DNA of 64,000 nucleotides from Mesocentrotus franciscanus (taxonomy: Eukaryota; Echinodermata; Echinoidea; Camarodonta; Strongylocentrotidae), in assembly GCA_037976565.1 (NCBI GenBank), contig CP137674.1:2786762-2850761 (forward strand), written 5' to 3'. A model generated the notes under the pieces. It did not search any database, was not told where the DNA came from, and saw only the letters and a list, made by a program, of their open reading frames with translations. The position numbers and the translations under genes are program-made. Below, piece after piece: positions 11,241 through 23,500 of this stretch. Position 1 is the first letter of the stretch; every line of letters starts with the position of its first letter.

Positions 11241-11550
11241 ACAGTCAAACCTGTTTATCAGGGCCAACCAATTTGAACACAAATAGTGGCCATTTTAGAT
11301 AGGTGGCCTTTTTGGACAGGTTCTGTCAACACACATTTCCTTCTAGAAGGAAGCAATGTGGATGACCACGTTAGACAGAGATGTGACCACTAGCTAAGGC
11401 TGGTTTGACCGTATTTAATAATTCGTAACAGTTTTAATGATTATGTAATGAATGTGAGATACTATGTCGGAAGAACCTATGCGAAACGCATTACAGTTTG
11501 CTCACAAAGGAGCCTGTCAATTAACCTTTAATGCATATACAAATCTCACA
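11241..11550. repeat. TIR-bearing repeat, copy 2 of a local duplication
   Basis: The ends ACAGTCAAACCTG (11241) and CTGGTTTGACCGTATT (about 11400-11415) form a 12-13 bp inverted repeat. The interior matches copy 1 at 10374-10685 (AGTGGCCATT, TTCTAGA-GGAAGCAATGTGG). No ORF is present. Confidence 0.7.
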
Positions 11551-12369
11551 AGTAGTGATAGCTTTCAGGCATCTCGGAGCATGACCTACTAACAGGTGAT
11601 TAAAGGGCGTTCGGTTTGGTTCGGGAGAAGATTTGCTTAAATTAATGTCCTTCCCGGTGGAACTACGTGTACATTATAGTTCGAACTTCTTGAATAAAAT
11701 GAGCATTAGGTCACACATGTAAGTTGCAAAAACCAAAGCGAGTATGAATGACATCTACAATCGTGGTGAATTGGCACATGATGTGATTTCCCTATTGAAA
11801 AATCTCACTCTAGTGTGTTTTAAATTTCATCATCATCCATCCATCTCGAAAATCAATCAGTAAAATAGGTTGCAGGTAACCGTGGAAGATCAACAGCTAT
11901 GGTGCATGATACAAAGGAGCATATTCTCATACGGTAGGTATATCTACAATCAGCTTAAATAAACATAGCAACAACTCAAATATTAAAAAGTCACTCTCTT
12001 TTGCCACTCATTTCCTAAATAATGACACGCAACACGATCGCAACTCCCCTCCAAAAATCAACTTTAAGCAATTTAAACAGCCCTGTCTATCGGCTTTAAA
12101 AACGTGAGAACATTGCAGCGCCGTATAACGTAATCCGAACATGATTTCTATAGAATATACAATAGGGTACTGAAATTGTCCTTAAGTAAATTTTTCGAAA
12201 GAAGCTCCGATCGTGTTATGCCTTTATTTTTTTCTGCGATTATAATTGTTAAAAAAAACAAATACTGCTTTGTAAGAAAAACACCACAAATTCTTTTAAC
12301 AAAAGATGAATCTTGTCGCAGATTACGAAATATATATGGGTACAGACAAGTGCTGTGCAAGTTAACGAT
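11551..12369. other. Intergenic, no gene seen
   Basis: The overlapping opposite-strand frames at 12148-12373 have no family resemblance and look fortuitous. No exon-like splice context was found. Confidence 0.5.
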
Positions 12370-12610
12370 CTAATATTTCCAATATATTAAATGGCCAATA
12401 GCAAAATCCAGCTCTGCTTATTGCCCCATTACTAGGTAATGGAAGACTTCAGGAAATATGTACACTTTGTAAAAATGATTTTCTACAGACCTGGAAAGCC
12501 TTATAATTATATCGTATGGCAAACACAGAGAGGGGAGGGGGGGGGGGTGAGAGCAAGGGAGCGTAGAAAAAAATAGGAATAAGAGTTGGATATAAAAGAA
12601 AGAAAAGATT
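12370..12610. repeat. 3'-flank block shared with receptor gene B
   Basis: The stretch with GGCCAATAGCAA-ATC-AGCTCTGC, GGAAGACTT and a purine-rich GAGAGGGG tail matches 50465-50670, which lies about 340 bp beyond the stop of receptor gene B. Here the block lies about 4.7 kb beyond the stop of gene A. The match suggests it belonged to the ancestral duplication unit and was pushed away by insertions. Confidence 0.6.
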
Positions 12611-13909
12611 TTAAACACTGAACAGAATCATCTTATACTACTTGGACTAACAATTTGGCTTCCAGATGTTTTCTTATCTTCTGTCGTCATGACTTAACCT
12701 CATTTCCTTTAGGAATCATTTTCAATTTTTGAGGGCAGCATTCACTTTATTATAAATATTACCAAGTGATATATATATACAGTGTCTTAGTGCCAAACAA
12801 TATATTATTACAAAATCAGACAATGAAACTGCGTTTATTATATACAAATATCACAAGTTCAAATACATACAGCATGAAAGATGTTGCTATAACTTTCATA
12901 ATGAGTCTCAAATAATTACTAAATCCAAACTTTTGTTTTGTTACAGTGAGTAGTACATTGATTATCTATCTATGCAAATACCAAATACCAAATATGATTT
13001 CACTAATTTTACAGTTATTTTTAACGATTTAGCAAACAAGTCGGTATTTCCATACACAAAAATGCTATCAAACTACAGTTCATCAAACCGTATCCTCCAG
13101 TTACAAATTCTTGTAAAGAACTCATGTTTTCGTAATTATTTATAGTATCAATTAAATTTGGTACATGCAATAAACAAGCTTAGCTTTTAATTCATGTCCT
13201 ACTCAAATTTCCCAAGGCCATGACATAATGTACCAAGCACTGTGAATTTTCTTTAATATGATATTTGTATGTACTATCTACTCACATTTATGAACGCATA
13301 ATTAAAATGGCAAATGTATGAATGTAATGCACTATTGAGTACATGACAAGTAGAAAGGGTACTTAAAATGACGTCTTTGGCCGTTGACATGGTAACGAAC
13401 CATTTTCTTGAAAATGACATATATTGATAATCAACCAACCAAAGAAATTATGTTTGTGGCTAAATAGAGTTACCCATTTGATTTTAATAAAAGCCCCTGT
13501 CTACCCAGGTCATAGTTATACTTTAATATGGCGGTTGCCATGATAACGCCTGTAATTTCAGAAAATAAGTTATTTCATAGATAATTGAACTGAATTTATT
13601 GAACCATATACACATAAACGCGAAATATACAAAAGAAAATAGAAAACATTAAACATACAAGATACGAAGCAAATAGATGGTATAGGCCACAAAAAGCAAA
13701 TTGCTTATTTTTAAATAGGACCCCCACATAAAACAAATAAAAATGAAATATGATTCAGTCCAAATCCCCCCCCCCACACACACACACACATAAATATTAC
13801 ATACACACTTACCTACACGAAAGCGTTTGTTTAAAGTAATCAATATGAAAACATTAGATTTTTCTAAACTATACACATTAACGACTGTATTGTTACAAAT
13901 TTTCAAATA
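12611..13909. other. Intergenic AT-rich sequence
   Basis: Only a C/CA microsatellite (about 13767-13792) stands out. The open frame over it, 13649-13906, is not supported by any motif. Confidence 0.5.
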
Positions 13910-15480
13910 GGTTTCTGCGACAAAGCTTTTTAAAACAGGATAAAGTTGAACTTTGTTTTATAGAAGTGGGTAATTGGTTCCATTTCTTCACTCCAGCAGC
14001 ATTTATTGAATTAAGTGAAGAAGTAAGTCATACTTTGGGTTGATGAAAATTGTCTTTTTGACGAATGGCATATGAAGAAACATTTGAAATTTTAACTCCT
14101 CGGAGAATATTTTATGTCTTTCAGAGTGCATAAAAATTAGAGTATCAAATTTAATCAAATCGTATCAAGGAAAGATTTGCAACTGTTGAAAGGGTGGTAT
14201 ACTTGGACTTAACCTTCGAAACTTTGTTATACAAATGTATTTCTAAGAGACTTTCTCTGAAGAATATAAAATTTGTTTAGATGTGATTTATAAATATTTC
14301 CCAAATATAGTTGCAGTATTTTCGATGTTGTAAAACAAGGCTATTGTAAAGAATATATAAAACATTGTTAGGCAATACGAATTTTTATTTAGAGAGGGTA
14401 CCAACATATATAGCAAGTGTCTTAGACATTTCTAATACATGCACAATGCAAATCCAAAAACACATTAATTGTAACACAAAGAAATCTCACAGTTTTCAAC
14501 TGAATATAACACTATGGGGCACTTTCCTGTTCCTTGGCCTAAATATGAAATAATTTGTTTTAGTAACATTCAAAGATAATTATTTTACTTTAAACCATAA
14601 AGAAACTTTAAAAAGTTTCATGTTTATTGATTTTGATTTGATTTTTTTTATTTGATTTGATTTCTGCATTTTTCCAAATATAATATAACTGAATTACAAA
14701 GAACATATAAATGTAAGGTATAATACAACATATACAAACAATAATTACTTCATGTCAAAATGATTTTTTTTTAACATCTTTTTTTACATGTGTACATAAA
14801 ATAACGAAACTTAATATTTCCATAACATATTATCATAAATTTGAAGTATTATCCTAACTGTTTGTAGAAAAAAAATGCAGAAGACCGCAATCATAAGCGA
14901 TGCTTGACGAGGATGGCGGCCTCAAAAAAAAAATCTTAAGGTAAAACTTATAATGAAAAAGTGATGAGATAAACATTTAAGCTCTTTAAACAGATGCAAA
15001 TCTTGCCTTTATACGATTTGATTAAATGTAATACTCCCATTATTACTCATAAGAGCACATGTATCATCAGCAAACAGTGAAAACTTTAAAAATGAAGAAG
15101 ATTTAGTTAACTCATTTATGTAAATAATAAACAAGAGAGGGCCCAGTACAGAACCAAAGGGAACATCACAATAACTCTGCTATGTGGAAGATTTGACACC
15201 ATTGAGCACCACGTACTGTTTTCTTTCAGACAGGTAATTTTCTGTCTTATACATTTCACGCTCAATGTTTGACTCATGAAAACCTTGGTAATTCAAAGAC
15301 ATATTTATTGCAATAAGCTTTTATACGTTAATGGTCCTTGAATTTATATGTCAATGCTCAGAAGATGGTTGTTGATATTGCAACGACTTCGTAGAAATTG
15401 ATATTTGGCAAAATAGATGATTTCTGTATCTACATCCCAAACAAACCATGAAACAAATGTCTAAATACACAAATGCGTAA
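13910..15480 (-). pseudogene. Decayed CR1/L2-like LINE with reverse transcriptase remnants
   Basis: Read on the minus strand, 15240-15050 encodes pieces of a non-LTR reverse transcriptase: YLSERK, then FGSVLGPLLFIIYINEL, then the catalytic-motif stretch LFADDT. Further down, 14360-13920 gives LPNNVLYILYNSL, YCNYIW and finally KKWNQLPTSIKQS, the usual C-terminal end of this class. Stops and frameshifts interrupt every part, so no protein can be made. A nested segment at about 14620-14900 with a (GATTT)n tail looks like the 3' end of another LINE inserted into it. Confidence 0.75.
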
Positions 15481-16415
15481 CTCTCCGATGGTTTTCAGGC
15501 TAAATAAGGGTATTTAAGGTAATTGTCCTACCCCTCACAACAGTTGCTAGGACAACACCACGAAGCAAAATAGGTATGCTTGGCATATGAAGTAAGTGCG
15601 CCAGTAAGTGCATAGCATATAGAAACATAGCCCATCCGCGTGACACTGTATCATACAGTTTGATCTCTAATTAACCAGAAGACCCACTCTCATAATCCTT
15701 TTCTTTGCCATTTAACTCTTGGTGGGTGGGAGTGTCAGAGCCGTTTCCATTGAAACAGATTAATTGCATCGTTTAATTCTAGATTTGGAACTCTTTAATA
15801 TAGTCTAAATATTTGTAACCTAACATATAACAGCTTAGTACAAATTCATTTGTTACATATAATTCAAGCCATATTTTGATAGTCAGAAATATACCAGCTT
15901 TTTAAAGACATTTTGCAAAACATGGATGTTGCTATTGCAACGACATGATGCTAATAATAATAATACACACTTACAATGTAAACCGTTCGCGATGACAGTT
16001 TTGAAAATATTCTGGGCAGATGTCAATAATGCCTATGAAATCCTTGTCCAGAAGTCCGGGATTCAAGAGCCCTCAAAAACAGAGCACAACCCTCAACAGG
16101 ATCCTGGACCTTCATGCCAAGTAATTCACCATCTGTTTAGATCGAAGATATCAAACAGCCCTGCATGCAACAATTTGTACCCTGATCTTCCAAGACTGTA
16201 CTCTCAGATGCTTACCTAGCTGGAGGTCTGGAGGCAAACTATAAAGTCCGGGTTTCAGTTTGACTTACATGTACGTACATGTTTATACACTAGATCTAGG
16301 CTGAGCATCTATTTAAAAAAATTAAAAAAAAAGGGCTACTAGATCTACCAGTTCCTTATCTGACAGCATTTCATCCTGTGTCCGCTAGTACTAACATAAG
16401 ATCCAGTCATGACTT
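15481..16415. other. Intergenic, one unassigned open frame
   Basis: An open frame of 97 codons on the plus strand (15926-16219) has no recognisable domain, and no flanking splice or promoter signal supports it. The rest shows no features beyond A-rich runs near 16315-16335. Confidence 0.45.
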
Positions 16416-16419
16416 TGTC

Positions 16420-16970
16420 AAGTTTTGGATATGAAAACATTGTTGGTTACAGATGATACCCTGTTAGTTAATAATCTGCAGGACTGATTGATGTGTTTCA
16501 AGTATGAAGACAGATTTGGATTAAGGATATTAATTATCTTGATTACATAATGTTCTTGATATATTACAACCCAGAAAGCAGTTACTATCCATTGCGAATG
16601 GCATCGATCTATACTTTTGTTGATCCCTGCAGATTCTCCTTGAAGATGCATGTTGAAAATGCCACCTTTTGGCAACTTATCTGGAACAAAGCAGATTTTT
16701 GCATATCAAGGATTGCCCCAAAACCTGACAAAGTTCACGGCAGGGGTCAACAATGTGTATCAGATCAAAGTATAAACTAACATGAGGAAAACATTGCTAG
16801 TAGAATTTGTAGGTTTGGTGTTGGACCAGGAAGAGGATGACCAGGTTAGGGATAGCGAGGATGGGTACAAGTATTCCAATATGGGGGAGGACGATTTGAT
16901 AAAGTTCGAGGAACATAAAGCTAAACGATCGTATATTTTGTAGCACTTTCGATCAAATGGGCGAATCAAA
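16420..16970 (-). pseudogene. Degenerate rhodopsin-like GPCR fragment (tentative)
   Basis: The minus-strand translation from 16930 gives LYQIVLPHIGILVPI, then NLVILFLVQHQT. After a frameshift it gives NSTSNVFLMLVYTLI before a stop. The pattern resembles TM1 and the start of TM2 of class A receptors (GxxxN-LVVIxLVxxHxT-xSTxNxFL). About 150 nt further, SAGINKSIDRCHSQW resembles the end of TM3 with a DR motif. Frameshifts and stops break it into pieces. The resemblance is by eye only; it may be an old retrocopy or gene relic. Confidence 0.35.
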
Positions 16971-17017
16971 GTCTGATCTTAAAATCCACATATTTTCTCA
17001 TTTCTCTCAATTGGGAT

Positions 17018-17023
17018 TTTATT
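17018..17023 (-). promoter_or_regulatory. Candidate polyadenylation signal of receptor gene A
   Basis: AATAAA occurs on the minus strand about 260 nt beyond the stop codon of gene A, the first such hexamer after the stop. A cleavage site is not otherwise marked. Confidence 0.4.
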
Positions 17024-17284
17024 CATCATCAAGTCATCTTTGAGACAATTTCTGAAGCAATTTTCAAGCAAAATGGAAAATAATGACAGAGTTTGATGGC
17101 TTACATAATTACTGTTTTGGATATTGAATACAAACAATTGAAAGTCTTTTACAAAAGCCTTCCCTGTGTATATCAAAGATTAATCTTCCTTTCCAAGCTG
17201 ATCACGAAACTTCTTGACAGACGACTGCCCCTATGATGATGATCCCACCGAGATTGACGATAACCATGGCAACCTGTAGGGTTA

Positions 17285-17595
17285 TCATGATATCTTGAAA
17301 ACAAGCATCATGATGGTACCAATCGAACCGATGACGTAGAAGATAGCGAAGACTCGGTCGACGATCAACGCTATCTGTTTCCACTCATTCTTGATCTCCT
17401 CAGAATCATCGATCTCTTCAAAATGATCTCGGATGTACCGCATATGCTCAATCATACGTCGGAGTAAAATGATCTGATCGTCGTTGTTATCACAGCAGCC
17501 TTCTCTCCCCCGGCCTCCCCGGGAGATACCAAGGATTGGAGACTCGTTAGGTGAAGTCACTTTCACCTTCTCACCCTTGTAACCATCTCGTTTCT
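17285..17595 (-). CDS. Receptor A exon 9: MA helix, TM4, stop
   Basis: It is 311 nt after a TATTTTAG acceptor. It encodes the end of the cytoplasmic loop, the MA-helix stretch [18 protein letters not shown] and TM4, and stops at TGA directly after MLVFKIS. Gene B continues about 9 residues past the same point. The following DNA in A holds extra sequence relative to B before both rejoin at GAAGTTTCGTGAT, so A has a shortened C-terminus. Confidence 0.88.
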
Positions 17596-20500
17596 CTAAA
17601 ATACACACAAAGATAAAATGACAGAATCATCATTTGAAGCCGTTAATGTTGACCTCAAATTAATGGAGATGTTCCATTTGTCACATCCATTACATTGTGT
17701 ACATTAAGTCAAATTGAAATTTAAATTCAAATCTTTGTTTAACTTTTATAAAACAATTGACAATGACAATATACAATATAACGGTTAAGACCCCTAAGAA
17801 GCAGAATTCTGCTTGTAATCGGGGCCCTGTAACAAACAAGAACAAGATAATGAACATAACTAATAAAAAGTAAAAGATTTGCATAATAAAAGCACGACCA
17901 TACATACATACATACATTTGTAGTCTATTTACAACAGTGGCGGATCCAGGGGGCACAGGGGGTACGTGCCCCCGGTAAAAAAGAAAAGGAGAAAAAGGAG
18001 GGGGAAAGAAAAAGGAGAGGAAAAAGAAAAAAAGAGAAGAGAGAAAGAAGAGGAAAGGAGGGAGGAATGAAAAGGGGAGAGGAGACAAAGGAGGGGGAAC
18101 GGGGAAGAGAGTTTAACCCCCCCCCCTTGGGCTGCCAAGTGAAAATGTGATGTGAATAGAAAAACGCCATCATGTGTCCAGACCCACACAGTATCCGCAT
18201 CGTCATCGGGTCAAACCCCTTAGACTGTTAGACGTTATCATGCACTGCTTTTTATGGTCTCCATTGTGCTAGTAGATGCCAGGAAAACATCACTTACGAA
18301 GGTACAAAATAGCAACAACAAAAAATCGCCTCGCCCTCTTAAACTGTTACTTAAGTGATTTAAAAGACGTTATCATGAACTGCTTTTTATGGTCTCCATT
18401 GTGTTAGTATATAGATGCCAGGAAAACATCACTTACCGGGGTTCAAAATAGCAACAACAAAAAATCGCTTCGCCGCTACGCGGCTCGGACTTCGAGGCTC
18501 GTGGACGATGCTCCGCATCGACATTGGGTCGAACCCCCATCAAACTGTTACTTGATTTAAAAAGACGTTATCATGAAATGCTGTTAATGGTCTCCATTGT
18601 GTTAGTAGATGCAGTGGCGTATCCATCGGGGGGCCGGGTGCCATTTTTTTTTTTTTGCTCACTACCCCCACTGAACGAAAATCGACCGGCACGATTTTCA
18701 AATTTTCGCACGAAGTGGGCCCTTTAGGCCCCTCCTTGCCGCCGGCTGGATCCTCCTCTGAGTAGATGCCAGGAAAACATCAATTACGGGGTTCAAAATA
18801 GCACCCCGGTGGACCCGTATCCCGCCAACGTCGAAAATACTGACCCCAGCCCTAATGTCTCTCCCGCTACACATGCGGGCGAAGGGAAAAATTGATAAAA
18901 TGTTCGAGGGGAAATAATTAGCATTTCAAAAGAAAGTCATATTTACCAACAATCTTACTTCTGAAGTTGTTGCTACCAGGTGAAGACGTGTTAATCCCAT
19001 TGGCATTGTAGTAGCTATTGTTTGAAGCAAACTTCATGTGTTTGAAGTGTTCAGGTTGTAGTCGTAGAAACCTTGCTATTTTACCAAGAATAATCCTTTT
19101 AATCCATCTAGGAGCTGGTCTACAGTATGGACCACGATGATGAAGGTTGATCACTGATACGGTTAGGAGGATGGAGATCGAGACGAGTACCATGGTTGAT
19201 ACGTAATATTGACCTAAATAACACAGGGAATAAATAAAGGTTTTCAAATATATCTTCCTGTTACCTTTCACCAATGTCGTACCGTGCCAATATCGTGATC
19301 TTTTTCATCTCACGTTCTCATTCTTTCCTTTTCTCTTACCTCTCTTTTTAGTTCTCACTACCTTCCCTCAATATACATTCTCTACTTCTATTGCATATTT
19401 CACTTTATTATATTTTTTATAATCTCCAAAATTAACATTCTAAGGAATGATTGAGGACAGGTCAGTCGCTAAACCATTTTAAAAGGGGAAGGGGTAGGAG
19501 TCGAACCAAATTTGCGGACAAGCAAAACAAATAAAGAACCAAATAAATTAACGTATTGATAAATTCATTGAATAATTAATAAATGAATAAAAATATAATG
19601 GTTATAAATAAATAATTAACCAAATAAATGTACTTGTAATGCATGAATAAACTAGATGGAACTTCAACTGCGCGCAGTCGAAAATGATGCCTCCGCCATA
19701 GAGCAATTTTACAAACCAAAATGGAAGCAATTTTTAAAATTCAAGTTTGATTGTAATCCATCTGTTGGTTCTAATGATAACGCGATCACAAGCTATTTTG
19801 AGATACATAATGAGCCCTGTGACCTTTGACCTCGTGACCCCCAAATCTAATCAGTTCATTGACTCTGCAAGATACATACATGACCCAAGTTTTGCGGTAA
19901 TCCATCAATCGGTTCTTGAGATAACGTGATCACAAGCTATTTTGCATACATAATGAGCCCTGTGACCTTAGACCTTTGACCTCGTGACCCCAAAATCTAA
20001 TCAGTTCATTGACTCTGCAAGATACATACATGGCCCAAGTTTGGCGGTAATCCATCAATCGGTTCTTGAGATAAAGTGATCACGAGCTATTTTTGCATAC
20101 ATAATGAGCCCTGTGACCTTTGACCTCGTGACCCCAAAATCTAATCAGTTCATTAGCTCTGCAAGATACATACATGACCCAAGTTTGGCGGTAATCCATC
20201 AATCGGTTCTTGAGATAACGTGATCACGAGCTATTTTTGCATACATAATGAGCCCTGTGACCTTTGACCTTTGACCTCGTGACCCCAAAATCTAATCAGT
20301 TCATTAGCTCTGCAAGATACATACATGACCCAAGTTTGGCGGTAATCCATCAATCGGTTCTTGAGATAACGCGATCACGAGCTATTTTGCATACATAATG
20401 GGCCCTGTGACCTTTGACCTTGGACCTCGTGACCCCAAAATCTAATCACTTCATTAGCTCTGCAAGATACATACATGACCCGAGTTTGGCGGTAATCCAT

Positions 20501-23500
20501 CAATTGGTTCTTGAGATAACGCGATCACGAGCTATTTTTGCATACATAATGGGCCCTGTGACCTTTGACCTTGGACCTCGTGACCCCAAAATCTAATCAC
20601 TTCATTAGCTCTGCAAGATACATACATGACCCGAGTTTGGCGGTAATCCATCGATTGGTTCTTGAGATAACGCGATCACGAGCTATTTTTGCATACATAA
20701 TGGGCCCTGTGACCTTTGACCTTGGACCTTGTGACCCCAAAATCTAATCACTTCATTAGCTCTGCAAGATACATACATGACCCGAGTTTGGCGGTAATCC
20801 ATCAATTCGTTCTTGAGATAACGCGATCACGAGAACGGGACGTACGTACGTACGTACGTACGGACGGACGGACAACCCGAAAACATAATGCCTCCGGCTA
20901 CGTTGTAGCGGAGGCATAAAAAGGAAAGCAACATTACGAGAAGGGTACTTTCTCTCCTTGAGGTATTTGCATATGATAACTATTGCAGACATCATTTTCG
21001 TTACCTGCTTCAAACCTGTAAAATTTGAATGTAAACGTCGACAACAGGGGAATGTTTTATTGAAATACACTGGTAAAATAGATTTATGAAGATAAAAAAC
21101 TATCGCCGAATCGGTATGCATACCTATAATGGGTACGACGCTAGATGGCGGCATTGATTGAGCAATGAGAAGTAAGAAGACTGTGAGTGAGAGAAGAACT
21201 GTAATACCAAGAGATACCTTCTCTCCTGAATCAACCGGTAGAAGAAAACCAAGAAGAGTGATTGATGCGATCAGGATACATGGAACAAGAAGGTTGAACA
21301 CGTAGTACATAGCTCGTCTGAAGGAAGAGGTACAGACCAAACAAAAAGTAATGAACGAAACGTTTTATATTTGAGAAACATTTCATGATTTATTCTAGCA
21401 ATTTCATTTTAATCTTAACGTATTTTAACTTTGTGTGGTATTTCTTTCTATGTAATAATTCTCTTTTCCGGTCTCTACCGTTAGCTAGTCCATCTATGCA
21501 TTTCTTTGTATCTGTTTTAGTGTTTCACCTTCTTCTTCTCTTACCTGTCTTATGTCTTGTGTATAGATCTTCTTCTCCTTATCTGATTATGAGCTTGCGT
21601 ATGGGAGTGAGTGGATTTGCGTGGTAGTGTGCGTGTGCGTGTGCGTGTGATGATGGATTTGCACGCGCGCGTGTGTGTGTGTGGGACGGAGAGAGATAGA
21701 CACTGTCTACACCTTTCTATTCATGTTATTCTCTGTGTGTCGACCTGTCTCTCTCTCTCTCGTCCATACTTCTTACCTTCTGATATGTATTGTGTAGGTG
21801 ACGTCATAATACGATATGCCAGGCGAGTCTGGATAAGTTTGTTGATTGGTTACAGTAGAAAGACCTACCATATCCCATTCACCATCACTGCGATATACTG
21901 TATTATCACCTGAGAAGAAGATAATCATAGCAAGAGTTAGTTATCCATTATTACCACAAATTTCATCATTGTCATCATCACCACCACCGTGACCTTTACA
22001 ATCAAGGTTCAAGGTTCAACGTTCAAATTTAGTTTCCACTTTCTCATATATATATATATATATATATAATAAAACATAAACAAAACAAAGCAGTGCATTA
22101 CCAAAATTGGTACAATAATAATGTTACAGTTTTTTAATGATGTACATTCTTCTTTAGTGAACATAATATACATTGCATCATTATAAAAGATAATCATTCT
22201 TAATTACATCATAATTTGAGACAAAGTGGAGGAACCTATAAAAGAAGCAGAGCTTGTAAAGCTACAGTACCCCTTTTAAAAAAGTCAAGCTTGTAGTCAA
22301 GAATGAGAAGGGAAAAATGAAAAGGGGAGGGGGAATAACAAGTTTTAGTGCTGGGCAGAGAAGGAAAAGGGAAGAGAATAGGATAGACAAGAAAAGGGAG
22401 AAGGAGAGAAGGTGAAAGAATAGGAAGGAGGAGAGGGGATAGACAGCGAGCTAGAGGGGAAAGGGAGTAAATCCTAACAAGGAAGAAGAAGGGGGAAAAT
22501 GAAGAAAAAAAACAGGAAGAAGGAGGGGGAGAGAGAAAGTACATTTCAACAAAAGTGTAGTACGCAGCCTATTGACATTTAAAATTTACAAATTTAACAT
22601 CAACATTAACTCACTTGATATTGTTTTAAAAGAAACTTTTTCATGTGAAGTCTAAAAGAAAACAATGTAGAAGCATTTTTCAGAGTAGGTTCAAGTGAAT
22701 TCTAAAATGTGGGTCCACTGTACATAAATGTATTAATTGCTGATACTGTTCTTACACGCGGTAATGATAGTGGTTTGACTGTCTTGTAGGATATGTATGA
22801 TATTGTTCATTTTTGGAAAACATAGTACTAAATATTTGTGGTAAATCTTTTGTATCCAGTTGAAACATAAATTGACCAAGGTAAACTAAATATTAATCAA
22901 AAACCTTCAGAATATTATTTTCATGAAATAATTTGTCAGTATGACCAAAGAATCCAGCGTTGCTTATAATTCGAAGTGCCTTTTTTTTGCAATAAAAGAA
23001 TTCTCTCAATTATGTGTGTTTTTTGAGGAATTTCCCCATGCATTAGTTCCATAATTTAGTTAAGGGAGTACAAGTGTAGAGTAAAGCATTTTCAGAATGT
23101 TCGATGGAAAATAATACGTCATTTTATTGATTATTTCAAAATTTCTAGAAATCAGTTTTCTCAAGTTGTCAATATGAATCTTCCAAGAAAGCTTATTGTT
23201 AATAATAAGGCCTAGGAATCGTGTAAAAGACACTTCCAATATTTTTACATTATCAAAAATTATGTCACCAGGAAGGGAGGGTAAAATATTCCTGAAAACA
23301 TGAAATAAGTGTTTTGGAAATTCAATGAGAGCTTATTTGCTTTAATCCAGTGTGTTCCTTTTTTTTTTTTTCATCATTTAACGTAATTATCAACTCAGTA
23401 GCGTCTTTATTACTTAGGAAAATCATAATCATCATTACCACTAACAACGGCATCGTCTTCGTCATTATTGCCATTACAACGATCATCATTATCGTTATCA

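Noticed and set aside
15926..16219. 97-codon plus-strand gene
   Set aside because: No recognisable domain, signal, splice site or paralogue in the window supports it.
20414..20919. Family of small proteins starting [13 protein letters not shown]
   Set aside because: The frames are repeats of the 151-bp unit and, since 151 is not divisible by three, no frame runs through the array.
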